From Aselliscus stoliczkanus (taxonomy: Eukaryota > Chordata > Mammalia > Chiroptera > Hipposideridae): a stretch of 64,000 nucleotides of DNA. The translations under genes were made by a program, and so were the position numbers. The DNA lies in contig CM066736.1 of the NCBI GenBank assembly GCA_033961575.1, forward strand, positions 89,511,352 to 89,575,351. Reading direction: 5' to 3'. This document shows positions 10,501 through 21,624 of this stretch, in pieces (within the stretch, counting starts at the first letter, position 1; each line of letters begins with the position of its first letter). A model generated the notes under the pieces. The model did no database searches. It was not told the origin of the DNA and saw nothing but the letters and a program-made list of their open reading frames with translations.

Positions 10501-12989
10501 TGTGCCATTTTACTGGAAGTCTTCAATTTGTACTTCTTAATCCCTTCCCATTTTTCACCTACCACCCCAACTCTCCCTCCCCCTGGGAACCATCAAAATG
10601 TTCTCTGTATCAATGAGTACATCTCGGTTTTGTTTATTTTGTTCTTATGATTTCACATATAAGCAACATCTCATTGCATCTGTCTTTCTCTGTCTGATGT
10701 ACTCCACTCAGCACAACACTGTAGGTGCATCCATGCTGCCGCAGTTGGTAAGAATCCATTCCCTTCCCTGACTGTGCAACATCCCACTTTATATATGCAC
10801 CACTTCCTCTTTATACATTCATCCATCGACAGACACCCAGGCTGCCTCCAAATCTTGGCCATTGTAAACAATTCTGCAATGAACATATGGATGCACACGT
10901 CTCCTTAAAGTAGCATTTTGGATATCTTCAGATAAATACCACGAAGTGGGTTTACTGGGTTCTTCTTTGTCTCTTACTATAGCCTTTGTTTTAAAGTCTA
11001 TTTTGTCTGGTCTAAGTATTGCTATCCCAGCTTTGTTTTTTTTGTTTTTCATTTCCATTTTCATGAAATAACTTTTTCTATCCCCTTATTTTCAGTCTCT
11101 GTGTGTCTTTGAACCTGAAGTGAGTCTTTTGTAGGCAGTACATGTAAGGGTTTTGTTTTCTTATCCATTCTGCCTTATCTAGTCTGCTGGTGATTCCTTC
11201 TAATGCATTCTTCATTTAAGTTATTGTATTCTTCACTTCTCACTGGCCTTTATTTTTTTTATGATTTATACATCCATTCTTATGCTTGTTATCTCTTTGT
11301 TGAAGTTCTCAATGAGTTACTTGAGCATCCTTATAACCATTGTTTTGAACTCTGTCTCTGATATGTTGGTTCCTTCCATTTTGATTAGTTCTTTTTCTGG
11401 AGTTTTCTCCTGTCATTTCATTTGGGACATATTTCTTTTTTTTGGCTGCCTCCTTCTATGTATTAGGTAGATATGCTATATCTCCCAGTCTTCACCAAGT
11501 GGCCTTATGTAGTAGGTGCCCTGGGGCTCCTTGAATGGTCTCCCTGGTCACCTGCTCCTGGTGCTCCAAGAGTGTCCCTTGTGTGGGTTGTGTGTGTGCC
11601 CTCCTGTTATAGTTGAGCCTTGATTGCTGTTGGCATGTCAGTGGGTGGGATTGATCCTCAGGCTGACTGTGGGGTCTGACAACATCCACAGCTTATGGGC
11701 TGCTGTGCATGGGGTTTACTCCATGGAGCAGGATTCACCACAGTGGACACTGGTGCCTGTTGAGATTGTCCTTTGGGTGTGCTGCTTGCAAGACTAGTTG
11801 GGTGGTGTTCTGCTATGTTCTGAAGCCAACCTCCAAGTATGTTGGTTCTGGCGTCTCTTGGGCTCCAGTGCAGGCCCAGGTCAGCCACTGCCTGTGACTA
11901 GCTGGGGAGGACCTGGTAGGAGCTACAAAATGATCCACAGTTGGTCTCTGCCTGTGCTGTACCTGGAGGCACGTGCGAGAGGCATCGGTGTGAACTGAGG
12001 ACTACTGCCACCAGTACAAAGTCTGGGGTAGTTCCACAAAAAGCCAGGAAACTCCAAGGCCTGCTGCCACCTGCCAGCTCTCATAAGGTTCAGCTGCTGT
12101 TAAAGCCTCCTGCCATATATAAATTGGATGAGGCAGGGTCTCAGTGAGTCAGCAGGGTGGAACAGCAAAACTCACCAGGCCAATCAGATTCATATTTGGC
12201 CTGTGGGGGCCGGCTCAACACAGAAAAGATGGTACCCTCCTGCCAGCTGCATGGGAGAAGGGCCCCACACAGGCAATATGGGGACCGTCTCTCCAGTACT
12301 TGCCCCAAAGTTACACAACTCAGTCTCTTCCCATATGTCTTCAACACTCCCAGAGTCACTGTCTCTCCACAGAAGCCCTGGGTGAGTGCCTGCACGGGCC
12401 CTTTTATAGGATGTCTGGGTTTCCTACAGCCTTCTGTCCCATCCAGATGGTCAGAATCCCCACTGAAGTTGTGGGGGCTTCTCTTCTTGGCACCAGTACT
12501 CTGGACTGGGGGGGGCCTGGTGTGAGACTAAGGTCCCTTGTTCCTCTGTGAGGAACCTCTGTGGCTGAGATATCTCTCCCAATTATCAAACACCACACTT
12601 GGGTATGGGGCCAGCTTGTTTCATATCTCTGTCCCTCCTACCAGTCTCAACATGGCTTCTTCTTTATGTCCTTAGTTACAAAACTTCTGTTCAGCTAGAC
12701 TTCAGATGGTTCTCCAGGTTGACTGTTGTATAATTTAGTTGTAATTTTGATGTGATCACAGGATGAGGCAATCTACTCCACCATCTTGGATCTCAACTCA
12801 TCTTTTTCTTGATTTAACATTTGTTTGGATGCTGTAAGCATTGACTATTTTCTAGAGTTCTGAGAAAGTTGACTCTGAAAGATTTTACTCATTTTTTGGC
12901 ATTCCTGCAAAAGAACAGGGTTTTGGAATTCCCTACTCTGTCTTTTTGCCGACTAGTCAACTTATTTTTGGCAAAAGTGACAAGGAGAT

Positions 12990-13812
12990 TCAATGGGAAG
13001 AGCATATAGTTTTGTACAGATGGTGATTGAACATTTGGATCACCATATGCACCAACACCCAAGACCTCAATTGCTACCTCACACTATATATAAAATTCTA
13101 CTCCAGAATCATAGACATACATGTAAGAATTTAAACTATAAAAATTCTAGAATAAGTCATAGAAGAAGCTCTTAGCAATCCTGAGTTTGGCAAGGGATTT
13201 CTTAAATATGACATTAAACTAATAAAATATTAAAAATAGTAAATAGATTGAACTTTATATATTAGATTTACTTATTAGATTAGATAACAGACAAAAGAAA
13301 ATATGTGCTGCCTACAAAAAATTTCTTAAGTATAGAGATGTAGAAAAGTTAGAAATAAAAAGATGGAAATACATATACCATGTAAACACTAACTAGAAGA
13401 AAGCCAATGTTGCTATATTAATAAAATAAGAAAAGATGAAGTACTGCCATTTGTAACAACATGGATGGATATTGATAGTATCATGCTAAGCAAAAATAAA
13501 ATCAGACAGAAAAAGTTGAACACTGTATGATTTCACTATATGTGGAATATAAAACTGAAAGCAACAAGCAAACAAGACAAGCACACAAACAAAAACTCAT
13601 AGACACAGACAACAGTTTAGTGGCTACAAGAGGGTAAGAGGGTATGGGGGGTGGTAGAAGAGGGTAAAGGGGTTTGAATATATGGTGATGGAAGGAAATT
13701 TGACTTTGGGTGGTGAACACACAATGTAATATATAGATGATGTATTACAGAACTGTACACCTATATAATTTTATTAACCAATGCCACCCAAATAAATTTA
13801 AAAAAAAAAGAA
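12990..13812 (+). mobile_element. L1 3' end
   Basis: Plus-strand L1 ORF2 tail and 3' UTR. It contains the ATGGATGGATATTGATAGTA block, GTGAACACACAATGTAATAT and a terminal AAATAAATTTAAAAAAAAAA. Related 3' ends occur at 21200-21624 and 44880-45262. Confidence 0.7.
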
Positions 13813-13814
13813 AG

Positions 13815-14870
13815 TGGACTTTAGGGTAAGAATCATAATTAGAAATATAGAGGGATATTTCATAATAATTGAGGTATAAATTAACTACAAAGACATAAAT
13901 ATTATAAATATCATAAATAGCATACCTAAAAATACATAAGGTAAAAATTGATAATACTAAAAGGAAAAAAATCAAATCCAATATCATAGTGGGAGACTTT
14001 GACATACTTCCCAATAGATGAAAAATAAGGAGACAAAAGACTGATAGACTAATAAGGGTGCAGAGGGTAATCAATATAATTTTAAAAATTTACTTATTGG
14101 ATACTGAGAATGCACAATCTTTTCATATGCACGTGAAGAAATTGCCAAAATTGACCATGTGCTAAGTTATATAGCAATCTCCATCAAATTTCAAAGAAAT
14201 GAAGTCATTCAGAGCATGTTGTCTGGCTATAGCAGAATCAAAACAGAAATCAATTACACAAAGATAATTTAAAACTCCACAACTGTGGAGCCAGCTGAAT
14301 GGCACTTTGGTTAACAGTTGGCTTGGGATGCCAGCTCTGAGCCGCAGGGCCCTGGTTCGGATCCCACATGAGGGCCAGTGATGTTGCGCCCTCTACAGCT
14401 AAGATGGTGAACAACAGCTCAACCTGGAACTGGGCTGCCATGAGTTGCTGGCGTCGGCATAGGCTGCAGCCCCTGCTGCAGTGGGCTGCCATAAGCTTCT
14501 GTGAGTGGTCGGCACCTGGTGTGAGTGGCTGGCACCCGGCGTGATCCGGTGTGAGCAGCCGCCGTCCAATGGCAGGCAAGTGATTGCCTCACCCGGAGAG
14601 AGTGCAATGATAATACCAACATGGGCCAGTGAAGTGACGTCCCCCACAACTAGACTAAAGAACAAAAAGACAGCAACTTGTCTGTTCCCCTTCCCTGATT
14701 CCCCAATAAAAACTCTTAAAAAAAAATCCACAACTGTGTAAAAATATAATTCAAAATAATCAGTTGGTCAAGAAGTCACAGGGAAGTTAAAAACATTTTG
14801 AAATACATTAAAATGAAAAAGTATCAAAATCTATAGGATGCAGCTAAAGAAGTGCTGCTTTTGTACATTT
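13815..14870 (+). mobile_element. L1 ORF2 fragment split by a SINE
   Basis: Decayed L1 ORF2-like sequence. It includes a GTGGGAGACTTTGACA block and the AGGATGCAGCTAAAGAAGTGCT motif common in L1 ORF2. It is interrupted by the SINE at 14288-14726, and a second SINE enters at 14870. No intact frame remains. Confidence 0.55.
14276..14738 (+). mobile_element. long tRNA-derived SINE, 12-bp TSD
   Basis: Flanked by tccacaactgtg at 14276-14287 and 14727-14738. It has the same plan as the copy at 2358: tRNA-like head, repeated GTGAGTGGCTGGCACCCGGC-like units, CACAACTAGACTAAAGAACA, and CCCCAATAAAAACTCTTAAA plus a tail. Confidence 0.85.
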
Positions 14871-14984
14871 TTTTTTTTTTTTGAGGGCAGTGTCACTGGC
14901 CCTCATATGTGAAACCCGAATCGGAGCTACTGGCTTCCCAAGCCAGAGCTCAACCACCGCGTCACTCGGCCAGCCCTGTACATT
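14862..14984 (-). mobile_element. short head-only tRNA SINE, 8-bp TSD
   Basis: Flanked by tgtacatt at 14862-14869 and 14977-14984. Only the ~100-bp tRNA-like head and an A-tail are present (GGGCTGGCCGAGTGACGCGG on the minus strand, ending GACACTGCCCTCAAAA). Confidence 0.8.
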
Positions 14985-17600
14985 GTTTTTGTTTATTTGA
15001 CTGTTGTAGGCTATTTCTGTGCCAAGGATCAGCCTGAGGTGTAAACAATAAGGTCTTCTCACATCTTTTCCGAGCCTGCACTCTTCCCTGGGTATGTATG
15101 GTCACTTTTCAAATGCCACCATTATGTAGTTGCTTTCACACATCTTAATCTTTAATATCTGGCTCTCAAAAGGGAAAAAAGAGAGAAAAGATGGGGGTAA
15201 AATGGGTGCTAGCCCTTTAAATCCCCTGGAAGTCACTTTACTTGGAAGGAGGTACAATAACAATGTATGCCCACCCCTTTGTAACACTCAAATCAGAAGC
15301 AGCACTTGGTAAACAGATTCCTGATATTTGGAGGAGAGAATCCTTTTGGTCCACCCTGGCTCCCACCAGTTGTATGCAAGCTGCCTCAGAAAAACATGCA
15401 TAGCTGCCTGCCATAGAGCTGAGGGTAAGGGATAAGTAGCTGGTATTGTACTACTCATATTGTGAGACTGACCAAAATTCATCATAATTTACTGTCCATA
15501 CCTTCCCCTGGAAGTTTGAAGCCTCCAATAGGCTCCCAAGTTCCAAAACTGCTATGTGAGACAGATTTTCCCAGTGCAGTTTTTGTCTCCATGGGGAGAC
15601 AGATTCCTGGTGATTCATACTCTATCATCCATCCATCCACTTTCTCTGGAGGAAATATTAGGTTAGGAGAGAAGGCTTCTGAGTATGGAAAGTCATAAAT
15701 AGATACACATAAAATTTGAAGATAGGGATCTAATTACTGGAGGTGTCAAGAGGAAAAGGTAGTAGGAAGTAGGTATAATGAGTTGGCCCATGTGGGACTG
15801 TGGGTGAGTTGGTTGTCAGAACCCAAGGGCAATGGGGCTTTAGAATAAAAGTGACCTCCTGAGAACTCATGAAGATCATCACGTCTGTAGCCTAATCTGC
15901 AACTTTCTGGGTTTCCTCCAGTCACTGGTTCCATGTTCGTTTCAGAAGACTTGGTAGGAGGCTGATTTTATGTGAAATGAGATTCTAGGAGTAGGGGAGA
16001 GTAGAGCTGGACATATATCTCCCCACAGGCTCAAAGTAATGGAACTAATTTGTGATGCTAGAAGAGCAGGCTCTTTGGAGTTTTGTGAATAGACTGTGAA
16101 CAGATTGTAAGGGAGACTAGTGGCCAATATTTGGGCTGATAGGGAAGAGGTAGATGATTCTCTGAGGACTTTTTAGGTTTCATTTGGATTCAGGCACCCG
16201 AGTCCTCAAAGGAGGACTTTGGCCACTGATCTTAAATCTTCTCTCTCACCTGGCCTTCTTTCCCTTCTACTCTCCTGTTAGCCTTTCCTTCTGTGCTATG
16301 CTCTAGGTCCACATTGATGAAAAGCCATGTCCAATCCATCAAGGAATTCAAAGTTTGTTAAAAATGCTTCATAGATAAGAATAGTTCTGATTAATAAGAT
16401 ATGTTTCCTAATATATAGAAAATTGTGACTTAGGGGAGATGGATCATGTAGGCAAAGAACTGCTACCCTTGGCAGACTCCAAAAAATTCCTGGTGAGAGG
16501 GATAGGGAAAGTGCTCATCAGCACAAAGCAGGGGGATGTCCGGGGGCAGGCTCAGGAAAACTTCTTTTGGAAAGAGGCATGGGGAAGAGTCTTAGGATAA
16601 AATGGAATTGGATCAGCAGTTGTTCTAAGCATCTGTTTCCAAAAGCCATTCCCCAGTTCCTCAGCTTTTCCTCTATAGCTCCAACCAAAACAAATGCCCT
16701 TGACTGTTCCTTTTCTCAAAGCCTCTGTCACCTTCTGAAGACTCTTCTCCATCCAACTTCTGATCATATTTGATCTCTGGTTCTGCTCTTCCTTCGGTTG
16801 TTCTTTTGTCATTAGGTCTATGGTGCACCAATGTACTTTCATTTTTCCATTTCCTTTGGGAATATGGCATTCCTTGGACAAGTTTTTGTTTTCCAGCCTC
16901 TGTGTGACCATGCAATTCATAGAAGGCAATTGTCCATTGCAGGAAACATTTTCATCAGACTTGTCTATACTTGCTCCCGTGCCAGATTCCCTAGATTTTC
17001 CTCTGAAGAAAGAAGAGTTCTCTAAGGAGGTAATCTGGTGCCCAAACAGAATAGGAATTTTGGCTCTAGACATTAAAATGAAAGAGAGAGAGAAAAAAAA
17101 AGAGAGAGAGAGAAAGAGAGAGAGAGATTGGCTTATAGTTATGAGCTGCTACAAATTTATAAATTTGTTTTAGGTGAAGAGCTAGGCAGCTTATTGAGAT
17201 AACTTGTTTTTAATTTTATTTTTGCACTGTCTCTCCCTAAACAAATCCTATGCCTACACATAGAACAACTAATCACTTTTTAGTGCCTTATTCTTAAATC
17301 CAAATGAATTGTAAGATCTGGATATAGGGTTATGTAAGGACTACCAGGCATACCTAGGAGAAGTTCACTGGGGTTTCATTTTGTTCAGGATGTAGCCTTT
17401 CATTTAATCACCTGCTTTTAGCATAGTACTCCTACCTCAGCTATACTTAGAGTCTCCAGAATTTTCCAGGCTTACCCTCACCAGAGAATAAAACTTCAGT
17501 ATTCTGATGGTGGCTAGATGAACAGGTTGGGAAAGAGGATCCTATAGTCTGTACAAACTTTAAACCAATTAATCCTTTTCTGTTTTAATTTTCTTATTAT
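14985..17600. other. intergenic, mostly unclassified; one long open frame
   Basis: About 2.6 kb with no recognised gene. A minus-strand open frame of 173 codons at 16552-17073 has no motif I recognise, no signal peptide and no obvious membrane segment, so I do not call it a gene. A GA-rich run lies at 17071-17127. Confidence 0.4.
17071..17127 (+). repeat. GA-rich simple repeat
   Basis: Runs of gagaga interrupted by a run of A, about 57 bp. Confidence 0.85.
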
Positions 17601-17604
17601 TAAT

Positions 17605-17905
17605 AGTACCAGTATTTAATTTTTAAATTAAATTTATTGGGGTGACATTTGTTAGTAAAATTATATAGGTTTTAAGTGTACAATTCTATACTACATTGTC
17701 TACATATTGTATTGTGTTTACCACCCAGAGTCAGTTCTCTTTCTGTTACCATATATTTGACCTCCTTTACCCTCTTCTACCACCATCCCCCACTTAGCCT
17801 CTGGTACCCACTAAACTGTTGTCTGTGTCTATGAGTTTTTGTTTGTTTGTTTGTTGCTTTCAGTTTTATATCCCACTTATGAGTGAAATCATGTCAATAA
17901 TCCGC
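17605..17905 (-). mobile_element. L1 3' UTR fragment
   Basis: Antisense L1 3' UTR: a TTTATTGGGGTGACATTTGT opening, GTTTTAAGTGTACAATTCTA, then CACCATCCCCCACTTAGCCT and CACTTATGAGTGAAATCATG. A short TTTG microsatellite lies inside. Confidence 0.7.
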
Positions 17906-18276
17906 TTTAAATATCTCACCTTCATTTCTATTTAGAGAAGTACCTGATACCTCTAATTTTTGAAACTATCTGGGTTTTACAGTAAAAATTATCTTGATTC
18001 TTATTTTCAACTTGAAGCTATTAGTTGTATTCTGTTTAGTCAATAGGCACCCATCTACTTTCAAAATGTTGTTGCCACTTTCCCATTATTATTTTCTCTT
18101 TTGCTTTCTATATTTATGATTTTTTTGTTATTTTATGAACATTTTAGAGAGCATTAAGAGGAAACAATGGTAAAAGCAGGCATTTAATATATTTAACTGA
18201 GAAAACATTTATATGTAATCAGTTTCTCTTTATCTCTATTAGGTGAAGTTCAAGTCCACATTAACCTGCCCCAGGA

Positions 18277-19217
18277 ATGGCTAGCTTCAACCACACCAGT
18301 GTTAGCCATGTAGTCTTCTACCTGCTGGGCATCCCAGGCCGGGCAGACCTGCACATGTGGATTTCCATTCCCTTATTCATCTCCTGTATCTTTGCCCTCC
18401 TGGGAAATGGTCTTCTCATCTTCATTATCCTACCAAGCGCAGCCTCCATGAACCCATATATCTTTTCCTCTGCATGCTCGCTGGAGTTGACATTGTCTTT
18501 GCCACAACAGAGCCCAAGGCATTGGCCATTTTCTGGTGCAATAGTAGGGAAATCTCTCTTACTAACTGCATTGCCCCACTCTACTTCCTGCATTCCTCCT
18601 TCATTTCTGAGTCAGGCATATTACTGATTATGGCATTTGACCGCCACATTGCAATATGTTACCCACTGAGGTACACTATGATACTCACTTACTCTCTGAT
18701 AGGGATAATTGGTGTGGCTTTTTTCTTGAGAGCACACTGTACAATCTTTCCCATTGTATTTCTTCTGAAGAGGCTGACTTTTTGCAGAAATAACATCCTC
18801 CCACGTACGTTCTGTGAACACATTGGCTTGGCCAAATATGCCTGTGATGACGTCCGAGTTAACATTTGGTATGGATGTTTTGTCTTAATGTCAACAGTGA
18901 TCCTAGATATTGTCCTCATTTTTGTTTCCTATGTTCTGATTCTTCATGCTGTCTTCCGTATCCCTTCCCAAGATGCCCGTCACAAAGCTCCGAACACATG
19001 TGGCTCCCATGTCTGTGTCATCATCCTCTGTTACAGGCCTGGGGTCTTGTCAGTCCTCACTCAACGCTTTGGGCGCCACATCCCACTACATGTGCATATC
19101 CTGCTGGCCAATGTCACTATCGTGGCTCCACCTGTGCTGAATCCCATCATTTACGGGGTTAAGATGAAACAGATACGAGACCAAGTGGTTCATGTGCTGT
19201 CTCCAAAGCAGAAATGA
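18277..19217 (+). pseudogene. OR52B-like: OR52B-family olfactory receptor pseudogene, single frameshift
   Basis: A class I odorant receptor, one coding exon, about 313 codons if read through. The start is the ATG of MASFNHTSVSH, whose NHT is the usual N-glycosylation site. The frame gives LLGIPGRADLHMW and TM1 to codon 52, where one base is missing near 18431. The continuation frame carries SLHEPIYLFLCML, MAFDRHIAICYPLRY, TFCEHIGLAKYAC, KAPNTCGSHV and NPIIYGVKMKQIR, and ends at TGA 19215-19217. Two other oddities are seen: the DRY motif is DRH, and one codon is missing before PKALAIFW. It is closely related to the pseudogene at 1-840 but in opposite orientation. Apart from the indel the frame is open, so loss may be recent. 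A sequencing error at the indel cannot be excluded. Confidence 0.88.
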
Positions 19218-20255
19218 CTTTGGGGATGGCAGAGACTTGTGTCTTGGAAATTTTGGTCTCTCCGTGAGGTGTGCTTTGACAGCAGTGAGCAAGAGAACTA
19301 GAACTGAGTCACTGGGAAAAAATGGCTCATTGAGTTATGGGCCTCTGGAGCAACCTACTGAGACTGTGAGACTTGCCTCTCTGATCAGTGTGAAAGCAGT
19401 ATCTGTGAGTTGACTGGGATACTTACAGCTTATTATTTGGGGAATGGACAGGTTGTTTTCTAGTAGTCAGGTCTAACTCTGTAATATTTAACTCAGCTTT
19501 GGAGGTTGTCTAGTTTAGATAAATAGTACATTTTCTGTCTTGAGCTATGTAAAGTCCTGAGCCGCCTTGCCACATCCCTGAACACCCATGTAAAACCTTC
19601 ATTCCTTCATATGTTTTCTCAAAATATGATGGTGTTAAGAGGACATTAAGGGAGCTATGCTCCTAATAGTTTACTTTTGGGGAGTTGTGTCTCAAAGATC
19701 ACCCCTGCCACCAACATGGTACAGAATAAATTCAGACTTCCTTTCCAGCAACAATTTCCATATCACATCCATGCAACTCGTGCTTCAGTCTCAAGAAACT
19801 GTATATCTCTAATTTCTCCATGTTCACTCATGTTTTTGAGTGTATTGGTGCATTTTTTTCTAAATGATCCATTTACCTGGAATAGCCTCTCCTCTCCTTG
19901 ACTTTTTAATGAATTCTCATTCATCTTTCAATGCCCATCTTGGTGTCACCTATTCAATGAAGTCATTATTAACCACCCTGTCTCAAAATTAAGTATTACT
20001 TCCTCTGTGATATAATACCATAGTGTTGATACTTCTTTTGAAAACATTTACTTCTTTTTATATAATTATTCCATAGAAAAATAACAAGAAAATTAAAATT
20101 AAAATTGCACATGATCCAACCGGAGAAATTTACTGTTTCATTTTCCATGGCAATACATTTAGAAATTTATAATAATTTTAATGACTATATTTTATGTCTT
20201 TTAATTATTTATTAAGACAGCATGCTTTAAAAAATTCTTTTTTTTTTTGTTTTTT
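19218..20255. other. intergenic, nothing recognised
   Basis: 3' flank of the OR52B-like pseudogene. Open frames are short, and no repeat with clear boundaries was seen. Confidence 0.45.
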
Positions 20256-20257
20256 TG

Positions 20258-20370
20258 GGGGGGGACCGGCCGAGTGGCTCGGTGGTTAAGAGCTGGCTTG
20301 GGACACCAGTGGCTCCGGTTTGGATCCCACATATGCAGGCCAATGACACTGCCCTCTAAAAAAAAAAAAA
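20258..20370 (+). mobile_element. short head-only tRNA SINE
   Basis: ACCGGCCGAGTGGCTCGGTG head, TTTGGATCCCACATATG B-box area, GACACTGCCCTCT and an A-tail. TSD is unclear because both flanks are A/T-rich. Confidence 0.7.
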
Positions 20371-21199
20371 AATTCCTTTTTATACTAGTTGAGGTAGTGT
20401 TCATCTTTTAATTTTTTAATACTTATTTTTTTAAATAATGAATATAAATTTTATTCTAGGGACACTGTTCTACAAAAGATTTGTGTATTATTAAGCTTTG
20501 CATGATTTTAGCCTTAAGAAGAATTATGAGGTCAGGGATATGAAGATTTTAGGCTCCTCTGGCACATCGAAAAATTGCATCGAGAAGTTAATAATTTTCA
20601 CACTTGTCAAAAATATATAAAAATGGCGACACTTATTGCACCCTTACTAACATTTAGTCAGTAGTCTATTTAAAAACTTGCTATGTGACAGCGTGAAATC
20701 ATTTTCTCATTGTCCTTTAATTTGAATTTACTTAGTTAATAGATGAATTGAACAATGTATATTGTTTATTGGATATTATATTTCTCTGTGGATTAATAGT
20801 ATAAACCATTTATTGAACCTGTGCAAAGCTTATTTCATATTTTAATCTCCACATCAGAATCATTATTGTTTTTCTTATTTCCATTTCACAGTCATGAAAT
20901 TTGAGATTCAGAGAGAATGCATAACCTCCCCACGGTATTAATATTTATTGAAAGTGATTTTTTATGTTATAATTTCTGTAATTTTCTTTGGTTGGTTTGG
21001 TTGGCTTTTATTTTACCTAAAGAAATATGTAAAATATTTTCAAATCCACCATTTTCCTTTGTAGGTTTTATTGTTTTAATGTTAGACTATCAACTTCAAC
21101 CTAAGATTTGATTATTATTCTTACTTTTTTTCTAGTATTTTTTTATTGAGTACTTTTTAATATTTAATTGTTTAACAACAAATGTTAATAAACAAAACT
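20371..21199. other. intergenic, AT-rich, unclassified
   Basis: AT-rich sequence before the L1 3' end. No gene or clearly bounded repeat is supported. Confidence 0.4.
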
Positions 21200-21624
21200 T
21201 GACAATATAAAGAAAACAAACTTCAATGACTAATATTCATGGTGGCTAAGACATAGGAACAACTGAAGTGTCCTTCGATAGATGAATAGATAAAGAAGAT
21301 GTGGTACATATATACAATGGGATATTACTTAGCCATAAGAAAAGATGAAATACTGCCATTTGTGACAACATGGATGAATCTTGAGATTATCATGTTAAGT
21401 GAAAAAAATCAGACAGAAAAAGTCGAGAACTATATGAGTTCACTCATATGTGGGATATAAAATGGAAAGCAACAAACAAGACAAATAAAAACTCATAGAA
21501 ACAGACAATAGTTTAGCTGTTACCAGAGCATAATGGGGATGGGGGAAGTAGGAAAGGGTAAATGGGGTCATATATATGATGACAGAAGATTTGACTTTGG
21601 GTCGTGAACACTGAATGCAATTTA
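21200..21624 (+). mobile_element. L1 3' end, interrupted by mariner
   Basis: Plus-strand L1 tail (GGGATATTACTTAGCCATAA, ATGGATGAATCTTGAGATTA, TTTGACTTTGGGTCGTGAAC) that stops where the mariner element begins. Confidence 0.7.

Larger units (their letters stand above)
7261..10535 (-). mobile_element. younger L1 with 13-bp TSD, internally deleted
   Basis: The direct repeat tcaatttgtactt is found at 7261-7273 and 10523-10535, so the inserted body is 7274-10522. A T-run at 7271-7286 is the poly(A) tail of a minus-strand element. In minus-strand order it holds a CpG-rich 5' UTR (about 9511-10522), ORF1 (9510-8604), the ORF2 endonuclease N-terminal part (about 8600-8010), and then 3' UTR directly. 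Reverse transcriptase and the rest of ORF2 are missing. Near 8010 the endonuclease frame (KKIEVIS) passes straight into 3' UTR sequence. It sits inside the older L1. Confidence 0.85.
5003..12810 (-). mobile_element. old L1, 5' end present, with probable 3' transduction
   Basis: A minus-strand L1 whose 5' end (AGATGGTGGAGTAGATTGCC on the minus strand) lies just inside 12794. It is flanked by a 16-bp direct repeat aactcatctttttctt at 5003-5018 and 12795-12810. Its 5' UTR is about 11480-12794, the ORF1 remnant about 11070-11480, and an ORF2 endonuclease piece fused to the ORF2 C-terminus occupies 10600-11064. The L1's own 3' UTR runs to about 6405. Bases 5019-6400 are not L1. They end in a minus-strand AATAAA (5050-5055) followed by an A-rich run at the duplicated target, which suggests co-mobilised 3' flank. 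Younger SINEs (5542, 5856, 6435) and an L1 (7274) are inserted in it. The two halves are inferred to be one element. Confidence 0.7.

Noticed and set aside
18318..18593. Minus-strand open frame overlapping the OR52B-like pseudogene
   Set aside because: It is the antisense shadow of the OR coding sequence.
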